Below, piece after piece: positions 8,885 to 18,341 of a stretch of DNA of 64,000 bases (the stretch's first letter is position 1; the number at the start of each line of letters is the position of its first letter). The stretch comes from Metabacillus dongyingensis (GTDB lineage: Bacteria; Bacillota; Bacilli; Bacillales; Bacillaceae): the NCBI RefSeq assembly GCF_019933155.2, contig NZ_CP082944.1:1304001-1368000 (forward strand), given 5' to 3'. The position numbers and the translations under genes were made by a program. The notes beneath the pieces are model-generated. The model had not been told where the DNA came from and did no database searches. It saw only the letters and a program-made list of their open reading frames with translations.

Positions 8885-9058
8885 TAAAATCCTCCTATGC
8901 TTGAATAAAAATAGTGTTAGCGCAAGGGCACAATATCATACATTTCCTCCTTTTATTGACCGGTAGCTTATTGGTTTAAAAAAGTCAAAGGAAATGAATT
9001 ATTTTTATTTACATCTCTTAAGGATAGGAGTATGATAACCAACAGTTTCATATTTATT

Positions 9059-9185
9059 ATTCGCTTAATCCATAAGGAGCGGGGAACCCGAAATTGTGAT
9101 AATTTTCGCAAAGGGGTGAATCCTATTCATATAGGTAGGGATACTCTTTTGTCCCGAATCCGTCAGCTAACCCCGTAAGCGTTAA
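9059..9185 (+). promoter_or_regulatory. c-di-AMP riboswitch (ydaO-yuaA class)
   Basis: The sequence carries the conserved ydaO blocks: CGCTTAATC, GGAGCGGGGAACCCG, GGGGTGAATC, GGTAGGG, and CCGAATCCGTCAGCTAACC followed by GTAAGCG. CGCTTA (9062-9067) pairs with TAAGCG (9177-9182) as P1. It lies 160 bp upstream of a KimA gene, the known partner in B. subtilis, where c-di-AMP binding switches expression off. A distinct terminator between aptamer and gene is not obvious. Confidence 0.92.
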
Positions 9186-9342
9186 AAGAGAGGATGTGTA
9201 GCGGTGAGACTGAAATCCTAATGTCCATTATGCTGTTCGTAATGACTTGCGGACAATTATGATTGATTCACTAATTAAATATTTACTTTCTTAAATGATA
9301 CCTTCCAAGAAAAAGTTCAGATGAAAAAATGGTGGTGCAGAA

Positions 9343-11169
9343 ATGTTATCTATGCTTAAAAGAATAATCATTGGGGCTCCCTTAAAATCTACAGAATTAG
9401 GAGAGCAAAAATTAAATAAAAAGAAAGCACTGGCTATTTTATCTTCAGATGCTTTATCTTCTGTAGCGTACGGGCCAGAGCAGATCCTGCTTGTCTTAGT
9501 AACAATAAGTGCTGTTGCATTTTGGTACTCCATTCCAATTGCAGTAGGGGTCCTATTTTTATTAACGGCTCTGATCTTATCCTACCGTCAAATTATCTAT
9601 GCTTATCCTCATGGCGGGGGAGCATATGTCGTTTCAAAAGAAAACCTTGGAGAAAATGCAGGTTTAGTTGCAGGAGGTTCACTCTTAGTAGATTACATAT
9701 TGACAGTTGCTGTAAGTGTCTCAGCAGGAACAGATGCGATTACTTCTGCATTTCCAGGCTTACATGATCATAATGTCATCATTGCTTGTTTGCTGGTTGT
9801 TTTTATCACCATACTAAATCTCAGAGGAATCACCGAATCGGCTTCGATTTTAGCCTATCCAGTCTATTTGTTTGTTTTGGCGCTTTTTATTTTAATAGGG
9901 GTAGGGATATTTAAAATCATAACCGGGGATGTTTCACCTGATTTGCATGCACCGATAGGGACTCCTGTTGCAGGCATTAGCTTATTTTTGCTGCTGAGAG
10001 CATTTGCTTCAGGAAGTTCTGCCTTAACTGGGGTCGAAGCAATCTCAAATGCGATACCGAATTTTAAGGAACCCGGTCCTAGAAACGCAGTCAGAACGCT
10101 GATGGCAATGGGGTTATTGCTTGCCATTTTATTTTCTGGAATCGTATTTTTAGCCTATTACTTCGGGATAGCTCCAAAACACGAGGAAACCGTTGTTTCC
10201 CAAATTGCAGCTGAGACGTTTGGAAGAAACTTTATGTATTATTTTATCCAGGGAACGACAGCTATGATTCTTGTTCTCGCTGCCAACACTGGATATTCTG
10301 CTTTTCCATTGCTTGCATTCAACCTTGCAAAAGATAAATACATTGCAAGAATGTTTACGATGAGAGGAGACCGATTAGGGTATTCAAATGGGATCATCAC
10401 TCTTGGAATCACGTCCATTTTACTAATCATTATTTTTAAAGGGCAGACAGAACAGCTCATCCCCCTTTATGCAGTAGGCGTGTTTATTCCATTTACCTTA
10501 TCCCAGACAGGGATGCTCGTGAAGTGGCTTCGTGAGAAGCCTAAAGGCTGGGCGGTTAAACTTGCGATAAATTTAACTGGAGCACTTATCAGCTTTCTTG
10601 TCATGATGATGTTCTTCATAACAAAGTTCTCGCAGGTTTGGGCGGTGCTGATCTTTTTGCCTCTTATCGTTTTAGGATTTCATCAAATTAAGAAGCACTA
10701 TGTGGCCGTTGGAGATCAGCTGAGACTCACAACATGCGAGCCGATCAAGCCGATTGAAGGGAATGTCATTATCGTGCCAGTAGCCGGAATGACTCACGTA
10801 GTAGAAAATTCTTTGAACTATGCAAAATCATTATCCGCAGATCAAATCATTGCGGTTTACGTTTCATTTGAACGAGTCGATGAAAAAATCTTTGAAGATA
10901 AATGGAACAAGTGGCAGCCGGATATTCGGCTTGTAACTCTGCAGTCTTATTATCGAAGCATCATTCAGCCGTTGACTAAATTCATTGATACAGTAGAGAA
11001 AAAAGCAAGTGAATCCAACTATAGGGTTACGGTTTTAATCCCGCAATTTATTCCAAAAAAAAGCTGGCACAATATTCTTCATAACCAGTCAAGTATCTTA
11101 ATAAGGACGTTTCTGCTGTATAAAAGAAATGTCATTGTCACTACCGTTCCGTATCATCTGAAAAAATAG
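9343..11169 (+). CDS. kimA: High-affinity potassium importer KimA
   Basis: A 608-residue APC-superfamily membrane protein that imports K+ with protons, matching B. subtilis KimA (YdaO) in length. The N-terminus (LKRIIIGAPLKSTELGEQKL, then SSDALSSVAYG) is typical. About 12 transmembrane helices span residues 30-450, followed by a cytosolic C-terminal domain (about 455-608) of the type that binds c-di-AMP in KimA. The riboswitch upstream gives a second c-di-AMP control layer. A GGTGGTG ribosome binding site precedes the ATG and a terminator follows at once. It is monocistronic. Confidence 0.93.
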   Translation: MLSMLKRIIIGAPLKSTELGEQKLNKKKALAILSSDALSSVAYGPEQILLVLVTISAVAFWYSIPIAVGVLFLLTALILSYRQIIYAYPHGGGAYVVSKENLGENAGLVAGGSLLVDYILTVAVSVSAGTDAITSAFPGLHDHNVIIACLLVVFITILNLRGITESASILAYPVYLFVLALFILIGVGIFKIITGDVSPDLHAPIGTPVAGISLFLLLRAFASGSSALTGVEAISNAIPNFKEPGPRNAVRTLMAMGLLLAILFSGIVFLAYYFGIAPKHEETVVSQIAAETFGRNFMYYFIQGTTAMILVLAANTGYSAFPLLAFNLAKDKYIARMFTMRGDRLGYSNGIITLGITSILLIIIFKGQTEQLIPLYAVGVFIPFTLSQTGMLVKWLREKPKGWAVKLAINLTGALISFLVMMMFFITKFSQVWAVLIFLPLIVLGFHQIKKHYVAVGDQLRLTTCEPIKPIEGNVIIVPVAGMTHVVENSLNYAKSLSADQIIAVYVSFERVDEKIFEDKWNKWQPDIRLVTLQSYYRSIIQPLTKFIDTVEKKASESNYRVTVLIPQFIPKKSWHNILHNQSSILIRTFLLYKRNVIVTTVPYHLKK

Positions 11170-11179
11170 CGGGAATATC

Positions 11180-11209
11180 AAGGAGCTCTTTAAAAGAGCT
11201 CCTTTTCTT
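11180..11209 (+). terminator. Terminator after kimA
   Basis: AAGGAGCTCT pairs with AGAGCTCCTT, followed by TTTCTT. Confidence 0.85.
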
Positions 11210-11336
11210 ATGGGTAAAAGAAATGGCAGTGTTCATGTCTTGACATTTTTTTATCAGGACATTAAAGTTAAATCTGTTAATAGTTAAACAAGTGAACAAT
11301 TAAACAATAGAACAATCGACGAAATGAGGTGGAAAA

Positions 11337-11786
11337 ATGTCAGGAGAAAATATTAAAGAACTGGTAGACCGGTACATAGCGGTATCTTTTTCTGTTACAA
11401 GCATTGCCGAGAATCTGGTCAAAGAGCAGATTGGGAGTGATCTGACGAATGACCAGCACTATATGCTCAGGTATATCAATCATGCACAATCATGTACATC
11501 TTCTGAATTGGCAGAAGTGTTTAATGTGAAAAAAAGCGCGATAACCGCGATTATCACAAGAATGTTTGAAAAAGGACTGATTGAGCGGACGCGTGATGAA
11601 AATGACCGACGCGTTGTCTATTTGACGCTCACCGATAAAGGAAATGAACTGTATGAAAAAGCAGAAGACCGCATTCATAAACTTGTGGAATCCTTCATTA
11701 ATAAGTTCGATCCGATGGAAATTAAACAATTTATAGAAACGTATGAAAAACTCAATAAAGTTTTAATAGAAAGCAAAGAACAATAA
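11337..11786 (+). CDS. MarR family transcriptional regulator (YdgG-like)
   Basis: A 149-residue MarR-type winged-helix dimer. The DNA-binding core runs from SSELAEVFNVKKSAITAIITR (recognition helix) to the wing DENDRRVVYLTLTDKG, about residues 50-105, with dimerisation helices at both ends. It is 13 bp upstream of an MMPL exporter gene, the same order as B. subtilis ydgG-ydgH, so it very likely represses this pair. The AT-rich leader (11275-11320) holds repeated AACAA and TTAA blocks that could be its operator. GAGGTGG precedes the ATG. Confidence 0.85.
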   Translation: MSGENIKELVDRYIAVSFSVTSIAENLVKEQIGSDLTNDQHYMLRYINHAQSCTSSELAEVFNVKKSAITAIITRMFEKGLIERTRDENDRRVVYLTLTDKGNELYEKAEDRIHKLVESFINKFDPMEIKQFIETYEKLNKVLIESKEQ

Positions 11787-11799
11787 CTGGGGGAAGATC

Positions 11800-14700
11800 A
11801 TGAAGACAATTATTAAAAGCAAATGGCTTGTTCTGATTGCCTGGCTTGCTGTTGTGGCAGGATTATTGTTTGCGGCCCCGAATATGGCGGATTTAGTGAG
11901 GGAAAAAGGACAGATTGATGTTCCTGAAGGGTATTCTTCCTCATATGCCTCTGAGATTTTAGGCGAAGTGCAGAAGGATGAAGGCGGCGGAGATGAAAGC
12001 AGCGTTGCACTTGTTTTTTACAGTGAGAAAAAACTGACGAAAACAGAAATAGCCGAAGCTGAAAAAGCAATCAGGCTGCTTGAGAAGAATGAAGATAAGC
12101 TTGGAATTACAGAAATTCTCACGCATTTTAATGAAGATAGTTTAAAAGAACAGCTTGTATCCAAGGATGGAAAAGCAATATTGGCCTCAATCAATGTAGC
12201 CTGGAATGAACGTGAGCCTGCTGAGGTCAGAGAAGCCTTATACAGTGCGATCCATGAAGTAAAAGTGGATCACGATTATACGGGGAACTGGATGATCAAT
12301 GTAGATTTGATGAAAAGTTCAGAAGAGGGCCTGAAAAAGACAGAAGGCATTACAGTTGTCTTTATATTAGGCGTTCTGCTCTTGGTTTTCAGATCAATCG
12401 TGGCACCTCTTATTCCGCTGCTTGCAGTTGGATTTAGTTATTTAGCTTCACAATCAATTGTTTCGTTTTTAGTCGATTCATTTCATTTTCCAATTTCAAA
12501 TTATACTCAAATCTTTTTAGTTGCCGTCTTGTTTGGGATCGGAACAGATTATTGTATTTTGATTTTAAGCAGGTTTAAAGAAGAATTATCTGCTCATGAA
12601 ACCGTTCCTGAAGCCATTGTGGCAACTTACCGCAATGCCGGACGCACAGTGTTTTTCAGCGGTGTCGCCGTTATGATAGGCTTTGCAGCGATTGGTTTTT
12701 CACAGTTTAAACTCTATCAATCTGCTTCTGCGGTTGCGGTTGGAGTTGCTATTTTACTAGTAGCTTTGTTTACAATTGTTCCTTTTTTCATGGCGGTTTT
12801 AGGCGGGAAGATTTTCTGGCCGTCAAAAAGTAAAGCAGAGCACGGAGAAAGCAAGCTGTGGGGAGTATTAGGAAGATTCTCTCTTGCACGTCCGTTCCTT
12901 TCGCTTCTGATCGTAGCTGCCATTTGCGTTCCATTTTTAGCAGTCTATGACGGAGAGCTATCCTTTGATTCACTTGAAGAGGTCAGCGGAGATGTGGCCT
13001 CGATTAAAGCATTCAATGCAATCGCAGACAGCTTCGGTCCAGGGGAATCCATGCCGACTCAGATTGTCATGAAAAATGATGAAAAAATGGATTCTGCAGA
13101 ATATGCAGCACTTGCAGAGAAAATCAGCCAGGAGCTTGAAAAAGTGGACCTGGTCGATAACGTCCGCTCAGTTACACGTCCTGCAGGAGAACAGGTAGAA
13201 GACTTCTTTGTCGCCAAGCAGGCGGAGAGCCTCGGTAAAGGCATAGGCGATGGAAAAGAAGGACTGGATGAAATCAGCAAAGGGCTGAATGAAGCAGGCA
13301 GCGAGCTTTCAAAGTCTGAGCCTGAGCTGAATGATGCAGCAAATGGCATAAACGACTTGATTTCGGGTACTTCGGAGCTTCAATCAGGACTGACGGAAGT
13401 TCAAGCGAATTTAGCGAAGGTAGAGGATGGGATTCGTCAGGGTTCAGCAGGCTCCAGTGAAATTAAAAAGGGGCTGGAACAGGCTAAAGCAGGCAGTGAG
13501 GAATTGCTTGCGGGATATAAAGAGCTTCTTAAGGGATACGAAGATATTCAAGGGAAATTGGAAAACTTGAGTGCTCAATATACACAGATTCAAAACGGCT
13601 TGTCGACTTTGGATGGGGCTATGGCTCAAATTTCACAGCAGGATTTTGCTTATCTTGAAATGAAATATGCAGGAATAGAAAATGAAGCCCAGTATCAAAA
13701 ATTAAAAGGAACAGTTGGCGCTGTCCAGCAGGAGCTGCCTAAGCTTTCTGCAGGACTAAGACAGCTGAACTCCGGTTTAGCTCAATTGACTGCAGGAATG
13801 AATCAGGCAAACGCAGGCTTCGCTGAAGCTAATGCAGGACAGCAAGGAGTAGCTGGGGGTCTTGGTGCTCTTATTACAGGCGTTGATCAGCAGCTCGCAG
13901 GACTTAACCAGCTTGCTGACGGTCAGGGGCAAATCATTGATAATATGCCGAAGTTCACAGAGGGACTTGTCGGAATTAACTCCGGCCAAAAACAGCTGCT
14001 TGACGGGTTTGGAGATCTTGGGGGGCAATTAGGTCAGCTCACAGATGGACTGAATCAAAGTGCAGACGGACTGAATCAAGTTTCAGACGGACTTGGGTCA
14101 GCTCAGGATTACCTTTCAGGCTTATCAAAGTCGTCAAATACTAAAAGTTTTTATTTGCCTCAGGAAGTGTTAGAGAGTGAGGAATTTGAGCAGGCTCTTG
14201 ATGCCTACATGTCAGAGGACCGCAAAACTATGACTCTAGATGTGGTAATGGAGGCAAGTCCGTATTCAAATGAGGCGATTGAACAAGTGCCCGAGATCAA
14301 AGAAGCAGTAGAAAGAGCTGTCAATGATACGAAACTTGAAAATGCAATCGTAGCAGTTGGCGGGATTACAAGTACAAATGCAGACTTAAGTACAGTTTCT
14401 GCACAGGATTATTCCCGGACAGTAGTCCTGATGCTTGTTGGCATCTCGATTATTCTCATTTTTATGTTCCGATCTATTATTATGCCAATCTATATTATTG
14501 GGTCCTTGGTTTTAGCTTATTTTACCTCTATGGCTATTAACGAAGTAATCTTTGTAGATATTCTGCAGTATGCCGGCATCAGCTGGGCGGTGCCATTCTT
14601 TGGATTCGTCATTCTTGTCGCCCTTGGCGTCGACTACAGCATCTTCTTGATGGACCGCTTCAACGAGTACCGCGATCTCTCAGTAGGTGAGGCGATGCTG

Positions 14701-14928
14701 ATGGCGATGAAAAAGATGGGAACCGTCATTATTTCAGCTGCGGTTATTCTTGGCGGAACCTTTGCTGCTATGATGCCTTCTGGAATGCTGTCCTTGCTCC
14801 AGATTGCATCTATCATTCTAATAGGGTTGTTCTTATACGCGCTAGTTATCCTGCCGCTGTTTATCCCGGTGATGGTGAAAAGCTTTGGGCAGGCGAATTG
14901 GTGGCCGTTTAAACGGATTTCTGACTGA
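11800..14928 (+). CDS. MMPL/RND family exporter with long helical insert (YdgH-like)
   Basis: A 1042-residue membrane protein of the RND/MMPL family. Two halves each carry one helix, an extracytoplasmic domain and five helices (about 1-385 and 780-1042), with the family GIGTDY motif in the first half and ALGVDYSIF in the second. Between them lies a long extracellular region (about 470-775) made of heptad-like Gly/Leu/Gln repeats (GLNQSADGLNQVSDGL style), as in YhgE/Pip proteins, which should form a long coiled coil. It is longer than B. subtilis YdgH (about 885). It is coupled to the MarR gene and followed by a terminator. A lipid or drug exporter role is inferred from the family. Confidence 0.82.
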   Translation: MKTIIKSKWLVLIAWLAVVAGLLFAAPNMADLVREKGQIDVPEGYSSSYASEILGEVQKDEGGGDESSVALVFYSEKKLTKTEIAEAEKAIRLLEKNEDKLGITEILTHFNEDSLKEQLVSKDGKAILASINVAWNEREPAEVREALYSAIHEVKVDHDYTGNWMINVDLMKSSEEGLKKTEGITVVFILGVLLLVFRSIVAPLIPLLAVGFSYLASQSIVSFLVDSFHFPISNYTQIFLVAVLFGIGTDYCILILSRFKEELSAHETVPEAIVATYRNAGRTVFFSGVAVMIGFAAIGFSQFKLYQSASAVAVGVAILLVALFTIVPFFMAVLGGKIFWPSKSKAEHGESKLWGVLGRFSLARPFLSLLIVAAICVPFLAVYDGELSFDSLEEVSGDVASIKAFNAIADSFGPGESMPTQIVMKNDEKMDSAEYAALAEKISQELEKVDLVDNVRSVTRPAGEQVEDFFVAKQAESLGKGIGDGKEGLDEISKGLNEAGSELSKSEPELNDAANGINDLISGTSELQSGLTEVQANLAKVEDGIRQGSAGSSEIKKGLEQAKAGSEELLAGYKELLKGYEDIQGKLENLSAQYTQIQNGLSTLDGAMAQISQQDFAYLEMKYAGIENEAQYQKLKGTVGAVQQELPKLSAGLRQLNSGLAQLTAGMNQANAGFAEANAGQQGVAGGLGALITGVDQQLAGLNQLADGQGQIIDNMPKFTEGLVGINSGQKQLLDGFGDLGGQLGQLTDGLNQSADGLNQVSDGLGSAQDYLSGLSKSSNTKSFYLPQEVLESEEFEQALDAYMSEDRKTMTLDVVMEASPYSNEAIEQVPEIKEAVERAVNDTKLENAIVAVGGITSTNADLSTVSAQDYSRTVVLMLVGISIILIFMFRSIIMPIYIIGSLVLAYFTSMAINEVIFVDILQYAGISWAVPFFGFVILVALGVDYSIFLMDRFNEYRDLSVGEAMLMAMKKMGTVIISAAVILGGTFAAMMPSGMLSLLQIASIILIGLFLYALVILPLFIPVMVKSFGQANWWPFKRISD

Positions 14929-14941
14929 ACAGTATTAAATA

Positions 14942-14972
14942 AAGCCGTCCTCTTAATGAGGACGGCTTATTT
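14942..14972 (+). terminator. Terminator after the MMPL gene
   Basis: AAGCCGTCCTC and GAGGACGGCTT form an 11-bp stem followed by ATTTGATT. Confidence 0.85.
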
Positions 14973-15313
14973 GATTAAAGAAGCATTGAAGCGCAGTGTT
15001 TTCGAAATGTAAAATATATAAATTGCAAATAACCTTAAATTGAAGGTGGATTCCGGGCATTCGGAGAAATGCTTTTTTCTTATTATTTAAATGGAATTAT
15101 AATCCTGCTGATCGGGAAAAAGAATGACTTTTCACTGGAAATTTATAGGTAATATTGATAAGCTAATGAGGGGCAATAAGAAGTAATCATTGTGTTCTTT
15201 CTTTATGTGAAAGGCCTTGGTTTTTGTTGAATATCCCAGCGTTTTATTTGAATGAGTATTATTTAATGATGTTTAAAATTAATTTTAGCAGGAATAGAGA
15301 AGGTCGTGATTAA
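14973..15313. other. Intergenic, no gene recognised
   Basis: AT-rich spacer. The only structure seen is a short hairpin GCATT/AATGC with a T run at 15057-15079, which could be a weak terminator. No convincing small reading frame was found. Confidence 0.4.
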
Positions 15314-16558
15314 GTGAACTCAGCAAATGGAATGGAAGATTGGAAAAAAAATATTATTCTCTTTTTAAGCAGTCAGACGATATCCCTTTTTGGTTCATCC
15401 TTGGTTCAATATGCGATTTTGTGGCATATCACACTTACTACTGAATCAGGTGTAATGATGACGCTGTTCATCATTTGCGGCTTCATACCTACCTTTATTT
15501 TATCCCCCATTGCGGGTGTATGGGCGGATCGCTACAATCGAAAAATGCTGATTATTCTATCAGATGGACTGATTGCAATCGCAACACTTATACTCGCAAT
15601 TGTATTTTTAATGGGATATGATGCGATTTGGCTGCTCTTTGTTATGGCTGCAGTTCGTGCAATCGGAACAGGCATTCAAACCCCGGCGGTGGGAGCCATT
15701 TTACCTCAAATCGTTCCAAAGGATAAGCTGACGAAAGTGAACGGAACAAATGGAAGTCTTCAGGCAATTATTATGTTCGTGTCACCAATCGTTAGTGCAG
15801 CACTGTTGACAATGGCTTCCATCGAAATGATTTTTATGATCGATGTCATTACCGCAGCTATTGCGATTTTGACGTTACTTGTGTTTTTTAATATTCCGGT
15901 GCATGAGAAAGCAAGCGAAAAACAAACTACGAGCTACTTCGATGATTTTAAAAAAGGATTAACGTACATTAATAATCACGATTTTCTTAAGATATTTTTT
16001 CTGTTTTTCGCTTTTTTCTTTGTCTTGATGGCACCTGCTGCATTTTTAACCCCATTGCAAGTTACTCGCAGCTTTGGAGACGGTGTTTGGCGGTTAACAG
16101 CCATCGAAATCGCTTTTTCGATTGGTATGATGGCGGGTGGAGGAATTATTGCTTCTTGGGGAGGATTTCAAAACAAAGTTTATACGATGACATTCGCAAG
16201 TCTTTTAATGGGAGCTTGTACGTTTGCGCTCGGGATTGTTCCTGTCTTTTGGATTTATTTAATTTGTATGGCTGTATTTGGAGTTGCTATTCCACTTTTT
16301 AATACGCCAACTATGGTTTTATTACAAGAGAGAGTAGAAGAAAATTATCTGGGGAGAATTTTTGGTGTATTTGGGATGATATCGACGTCGATGATGCCGA
16401 TAGGGATGCTCATTTTCGGTCCAATCGCAGATATAATAAAAATTGAATGGCTGCTTATTGGAACTGGGCTGCTCATTTTAATACTTGCAATCTTTTTAGG
16501 CAGAAACAAAATATTAATTGAAACCGGAAAGCCAATCTTGAAAGAAGATTCCAATTAG
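15314..16558 (+). CDS. MFS transporter, MefA/enterobactin-exporter type
   Basis: A 414-residue, 12-helix MFS protein of the MFS_3 group that contains macrolide efflux (Mef) and siderophore exporters. Visible marks are FLSSQTISLFGSSLVQYAI in helix 1, motif A as GVWADRYNRKM (about residues 72-83), and AAVRAIGTGIQTPAVGAIL in helix 4. The start is a GTG with GAAGG upstream; the first ATG, six codons on, has no binding site. It is single, without a clear terminator, and is followed by a dispersed repeat. The substrate is unknown. Confidence 0.8.
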   Translation: MNSANGMEDWKKNIILFLSSQTISLFGSSLVQYAILWHITLTTESGVMMTLFIICGFIPTFILSPIAGVWADRYNRKMLIILSDGLIAIATLILAIVFLMGYDAIWLLFVMAAVRAIGTGIQTPAVGAILPQIVPKDKLTKVNGTNGSLQAIIMFVSPIVSAALLTMASIEMIFMIDVITAAIAILTLLVFFNIPVHEKASEKQTTSYFDDFKKGLTYINNHDFLKIFFLFFAFFFVLMAPAAFLTPLQVTRSFGDGVWRLTAIEIAFSIGMMAGGGIIASWGGFQNKVYTMTFASLLMGACTFALGIVPVFWIYLICMAVFGVAIPLFNTPTMVLLQERVEENYLGRIFGVFGMISTSMMPIGMLIFGPIADIIKIEWLLIGTGLLILILAIFLGRNKILIETGKPILKEDSN

Positions 16559-16574
16559 TTAGGGTTATCATTGG

Positions 16575-16664
16575 TACAAAAAAGGCACATTTCTGAAAAA
16601 GTAGTTTTGCCATTAGTAAATGGCTTGATTTTGAAATAATTGAGCAATGGGGCAGGTTTGTTGA
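16575..16664. repeat. Dispersed repeat copy (GGGYGC-type family)
   Basis: This spacer shares blocks with 17558-17671: GCACATTTCTGAAAAA corresponds to GCGCATTTCTGTAAAA there, and AAATGGCTTGATTTTGAA followed by GGGCAGGTTTGTTGA is matched almost base for base. It has no coding potential. Confidence 0.55.
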
Positions 16665-16835
16665 GAATCCGATATCCTTCCTTCTTTAGTAGAGGTCCAT
16701 CTTGTTTAAGAGGAGGAGGAATATTCAGGGAGAAGTGTTTATGAAGGAAATATTCATACATTCGCTGAAATATATATGTATGGATACTAAATATACGGGT
16801 GTAAATGACGAAACCCCCCTAGGAGATGACTTGAG

Positions 16836-17525
16836 ATGGAAACACGGGTGAAACAAATTGAGCTGAATGGACTCACTTTTCAATATCGTGAGAGCGGGGA
16901 CCCTTCTGCACCGCCGCTGGTTGCACTTCACGCGCTGGGAAAAAGTGCAGAATCATGGGATCAAGCGGCTGCAGTATTAGGAGAAAAATACCGTGTTCTA
17001 GCATTAGATCAACGGGGGCACGGCCGGAGTGCGAGAACAAGTACATACACTTTTGAACTGATGTGCGATGACTTGCTTCATTTTGCGAATGAAATGAATT
17101 TGGAACGGTTTACGCTAATTGGTCATTCCATGGGTGGGACAGTATCCTATCTTTTCTCTGAAACTTTTCCGTCAAGGGTAGAACGGCTGATTGTTGAAGA
17201 CACTCCTCCTCCTTTTCTGGATAAGCTGATCGAAGTTCCTTCCAAACCAGCTGATCCCCTGCCGTTTGATTGGCTGGTTGTGCCTTCGATTCTGCGGCAG
17301 CTTAATGAACCAAATCCCGAATGGTGGGCGCGGCTTACCGACATTACCATGCCGACTCTTATTATAGGCGGTGGGTCCAGTCATATTCCTCAAAACAAAT
17401 TGCAGGAAGTTTCTGAGCTGATTCCGAATTGCGAATTGGTGACGATAGAGGATGCTGGGCACTTTGTGCATGAAGCTAATTTACCAGCCTTCTTAGCTGC
17501 CGTAAAAGGTTTTCTTCATTCATGA
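16836..17525 (+). CDS. Alpha/beta hydrolase
   Basis: A 229-residue cytosolic alpha/beta hydrolase. The nucleophile elbow is GHSMGG with Ser98; the base is His209 in DAGHFVHE; ALDQRGHGRS (56-65) is the conserved strand-4 motif. The usual acid position after strand 7 reads GGGSSHIPQ and has no Asp; Asp122 in VEDTPPP, at the end of strand 6, could serve instead, as in some subfamilies. Length is at the short end of the family because the cap is small. AGGAG stands ten bases before the ATG at 16836. It stands alone between two dispersed repeat copies. Substrate unknown. Confidence 0.8.
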   Translation: METRVKQIELNGLTFQYRESGDPSAPPLVALHALGKSAESWDQAAAVLGEKYRVLALDQRGHGRSARTSTYTFELMCDDLLHFANEMNLERFTLIGHSMGGTVSYLFSETFPSRVERLIVEDTPPPFLDKLIEVPSKPADPLPFDWLVVPSILRQLNEPNPEWWARLTDITMPTLIIGGGSSHIPQNKLQEVSELIPNCELVTIEDAGHFVHEANLPAFLAAVKGFLHS

Positions 17526-17557
17526 GTTTCCGAACGCTTTCATGATTTCCTTTCCTT

Positions 17558-17671
17558 TATTAAACAAACGGGCGCATTTCTGTAAAAAGGAGTGCGCCTT
17601 ATTAAACTTTATAAAGTAAGGAGCAAATGGCTTGGTTTTAAAATGAAGCAATCGGGCAGGATTGTGGAATA
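17558..17671. repeat. Dispersed repeat copy (GGGYGC-type family)
   Basis: TTATTAAACAAACGGGCGC begins the copy, which continues with GGAGTGCGCC and then an AAATGGCTTGGTTTTAAAA block matching the copy at 16575-16664. It lies just after the hydrolase gene. Confidence 0.55.
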
Positions 17672-17797
17672 AAGCCAATTGAGCATAACCCGTTAGTTCA
17701 AAAGGGATAAGAAAAAGTTATTAATCTTATTAAAAAAATAGTTATACTATTTCAATAAATGTAGTGTTATATTTCCCTTATAAAGGGAGTGTTGAGA

Positions 17798-18097
17798 ATG
17801 AGTATATTTACTATAAATTCTATTGGATCAGTTTCCAACGAACGTAAAACACCAGAAGATGATTTATGGGGGGAAGTTGTTTCGGTAATAAATTTAGAAA
17901 AAGAATGGGATATAAGTTGTCTAGATGGTATAGAATCGTTTAGTCATTTAGAAATAATATACCTCTTTCACCTGGTTTCAGATGAAAATATACAATATAC
18001 CTCAAGACACCCAAGAAATAATAAAGAGTTTCCTAAAGTGGGGATTTTTGCACAACGAGGAAAGAATCGTCCAAATAAAATAGGTGCTACAACCTAA
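17798..18097 (+). pseudogene. Truncated TrmO-like (TsaA/YaeB) tRNA methyltransferase
   Basis: The 99-residue product matches the N-terminal part of TrmO, which methylates N6-threonylcarbamoyladenosine in tRNA. Visible marks are IGSVSNERKTPEDDLWG at the start, the central SFSHLEIIYLFH, and the signature GIFAQRGKNRPNKIGAT. Family members continue for another 50-60 residues after the RPNRIG motif; here a stop follows at once and no continuation is seen in other frames. GGGAG stands eight bases before the ATG at 17798. It is probably a 3'-truncated, inactive gene, though a short functional form cannot be excluded. Confidence 0.7.
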
Positions 18098-18341
18098 TAA
18101 AGAATGGCTTTTTCTTCTTCAACTAAAGGCAGGCAAGGTTTAGTTCATTTCTTCACACAAACTATATTTTTACAATATAGTTATAGTAGATAATTAAATT
18201 TATAAATAATTTTAATAGACTATGATATAGTTATAATTGAGACAGAAAAGGTGTGTTCCTAGGTCGCGCCTGGCTTTTTGTAACATCTGAGCAGGAGCCC
18301 CTACATCTTTTTTGCAAATATAGGGGATAAGGACGGGTATA

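Noticed and set aside
9215..9290. Possible terminator between the c-di-AMP riboswitch and kimA
   Set aside because: GTCC and GGAC can pair around 9223-9255 but no T run follows, so no expression platform is claimed.
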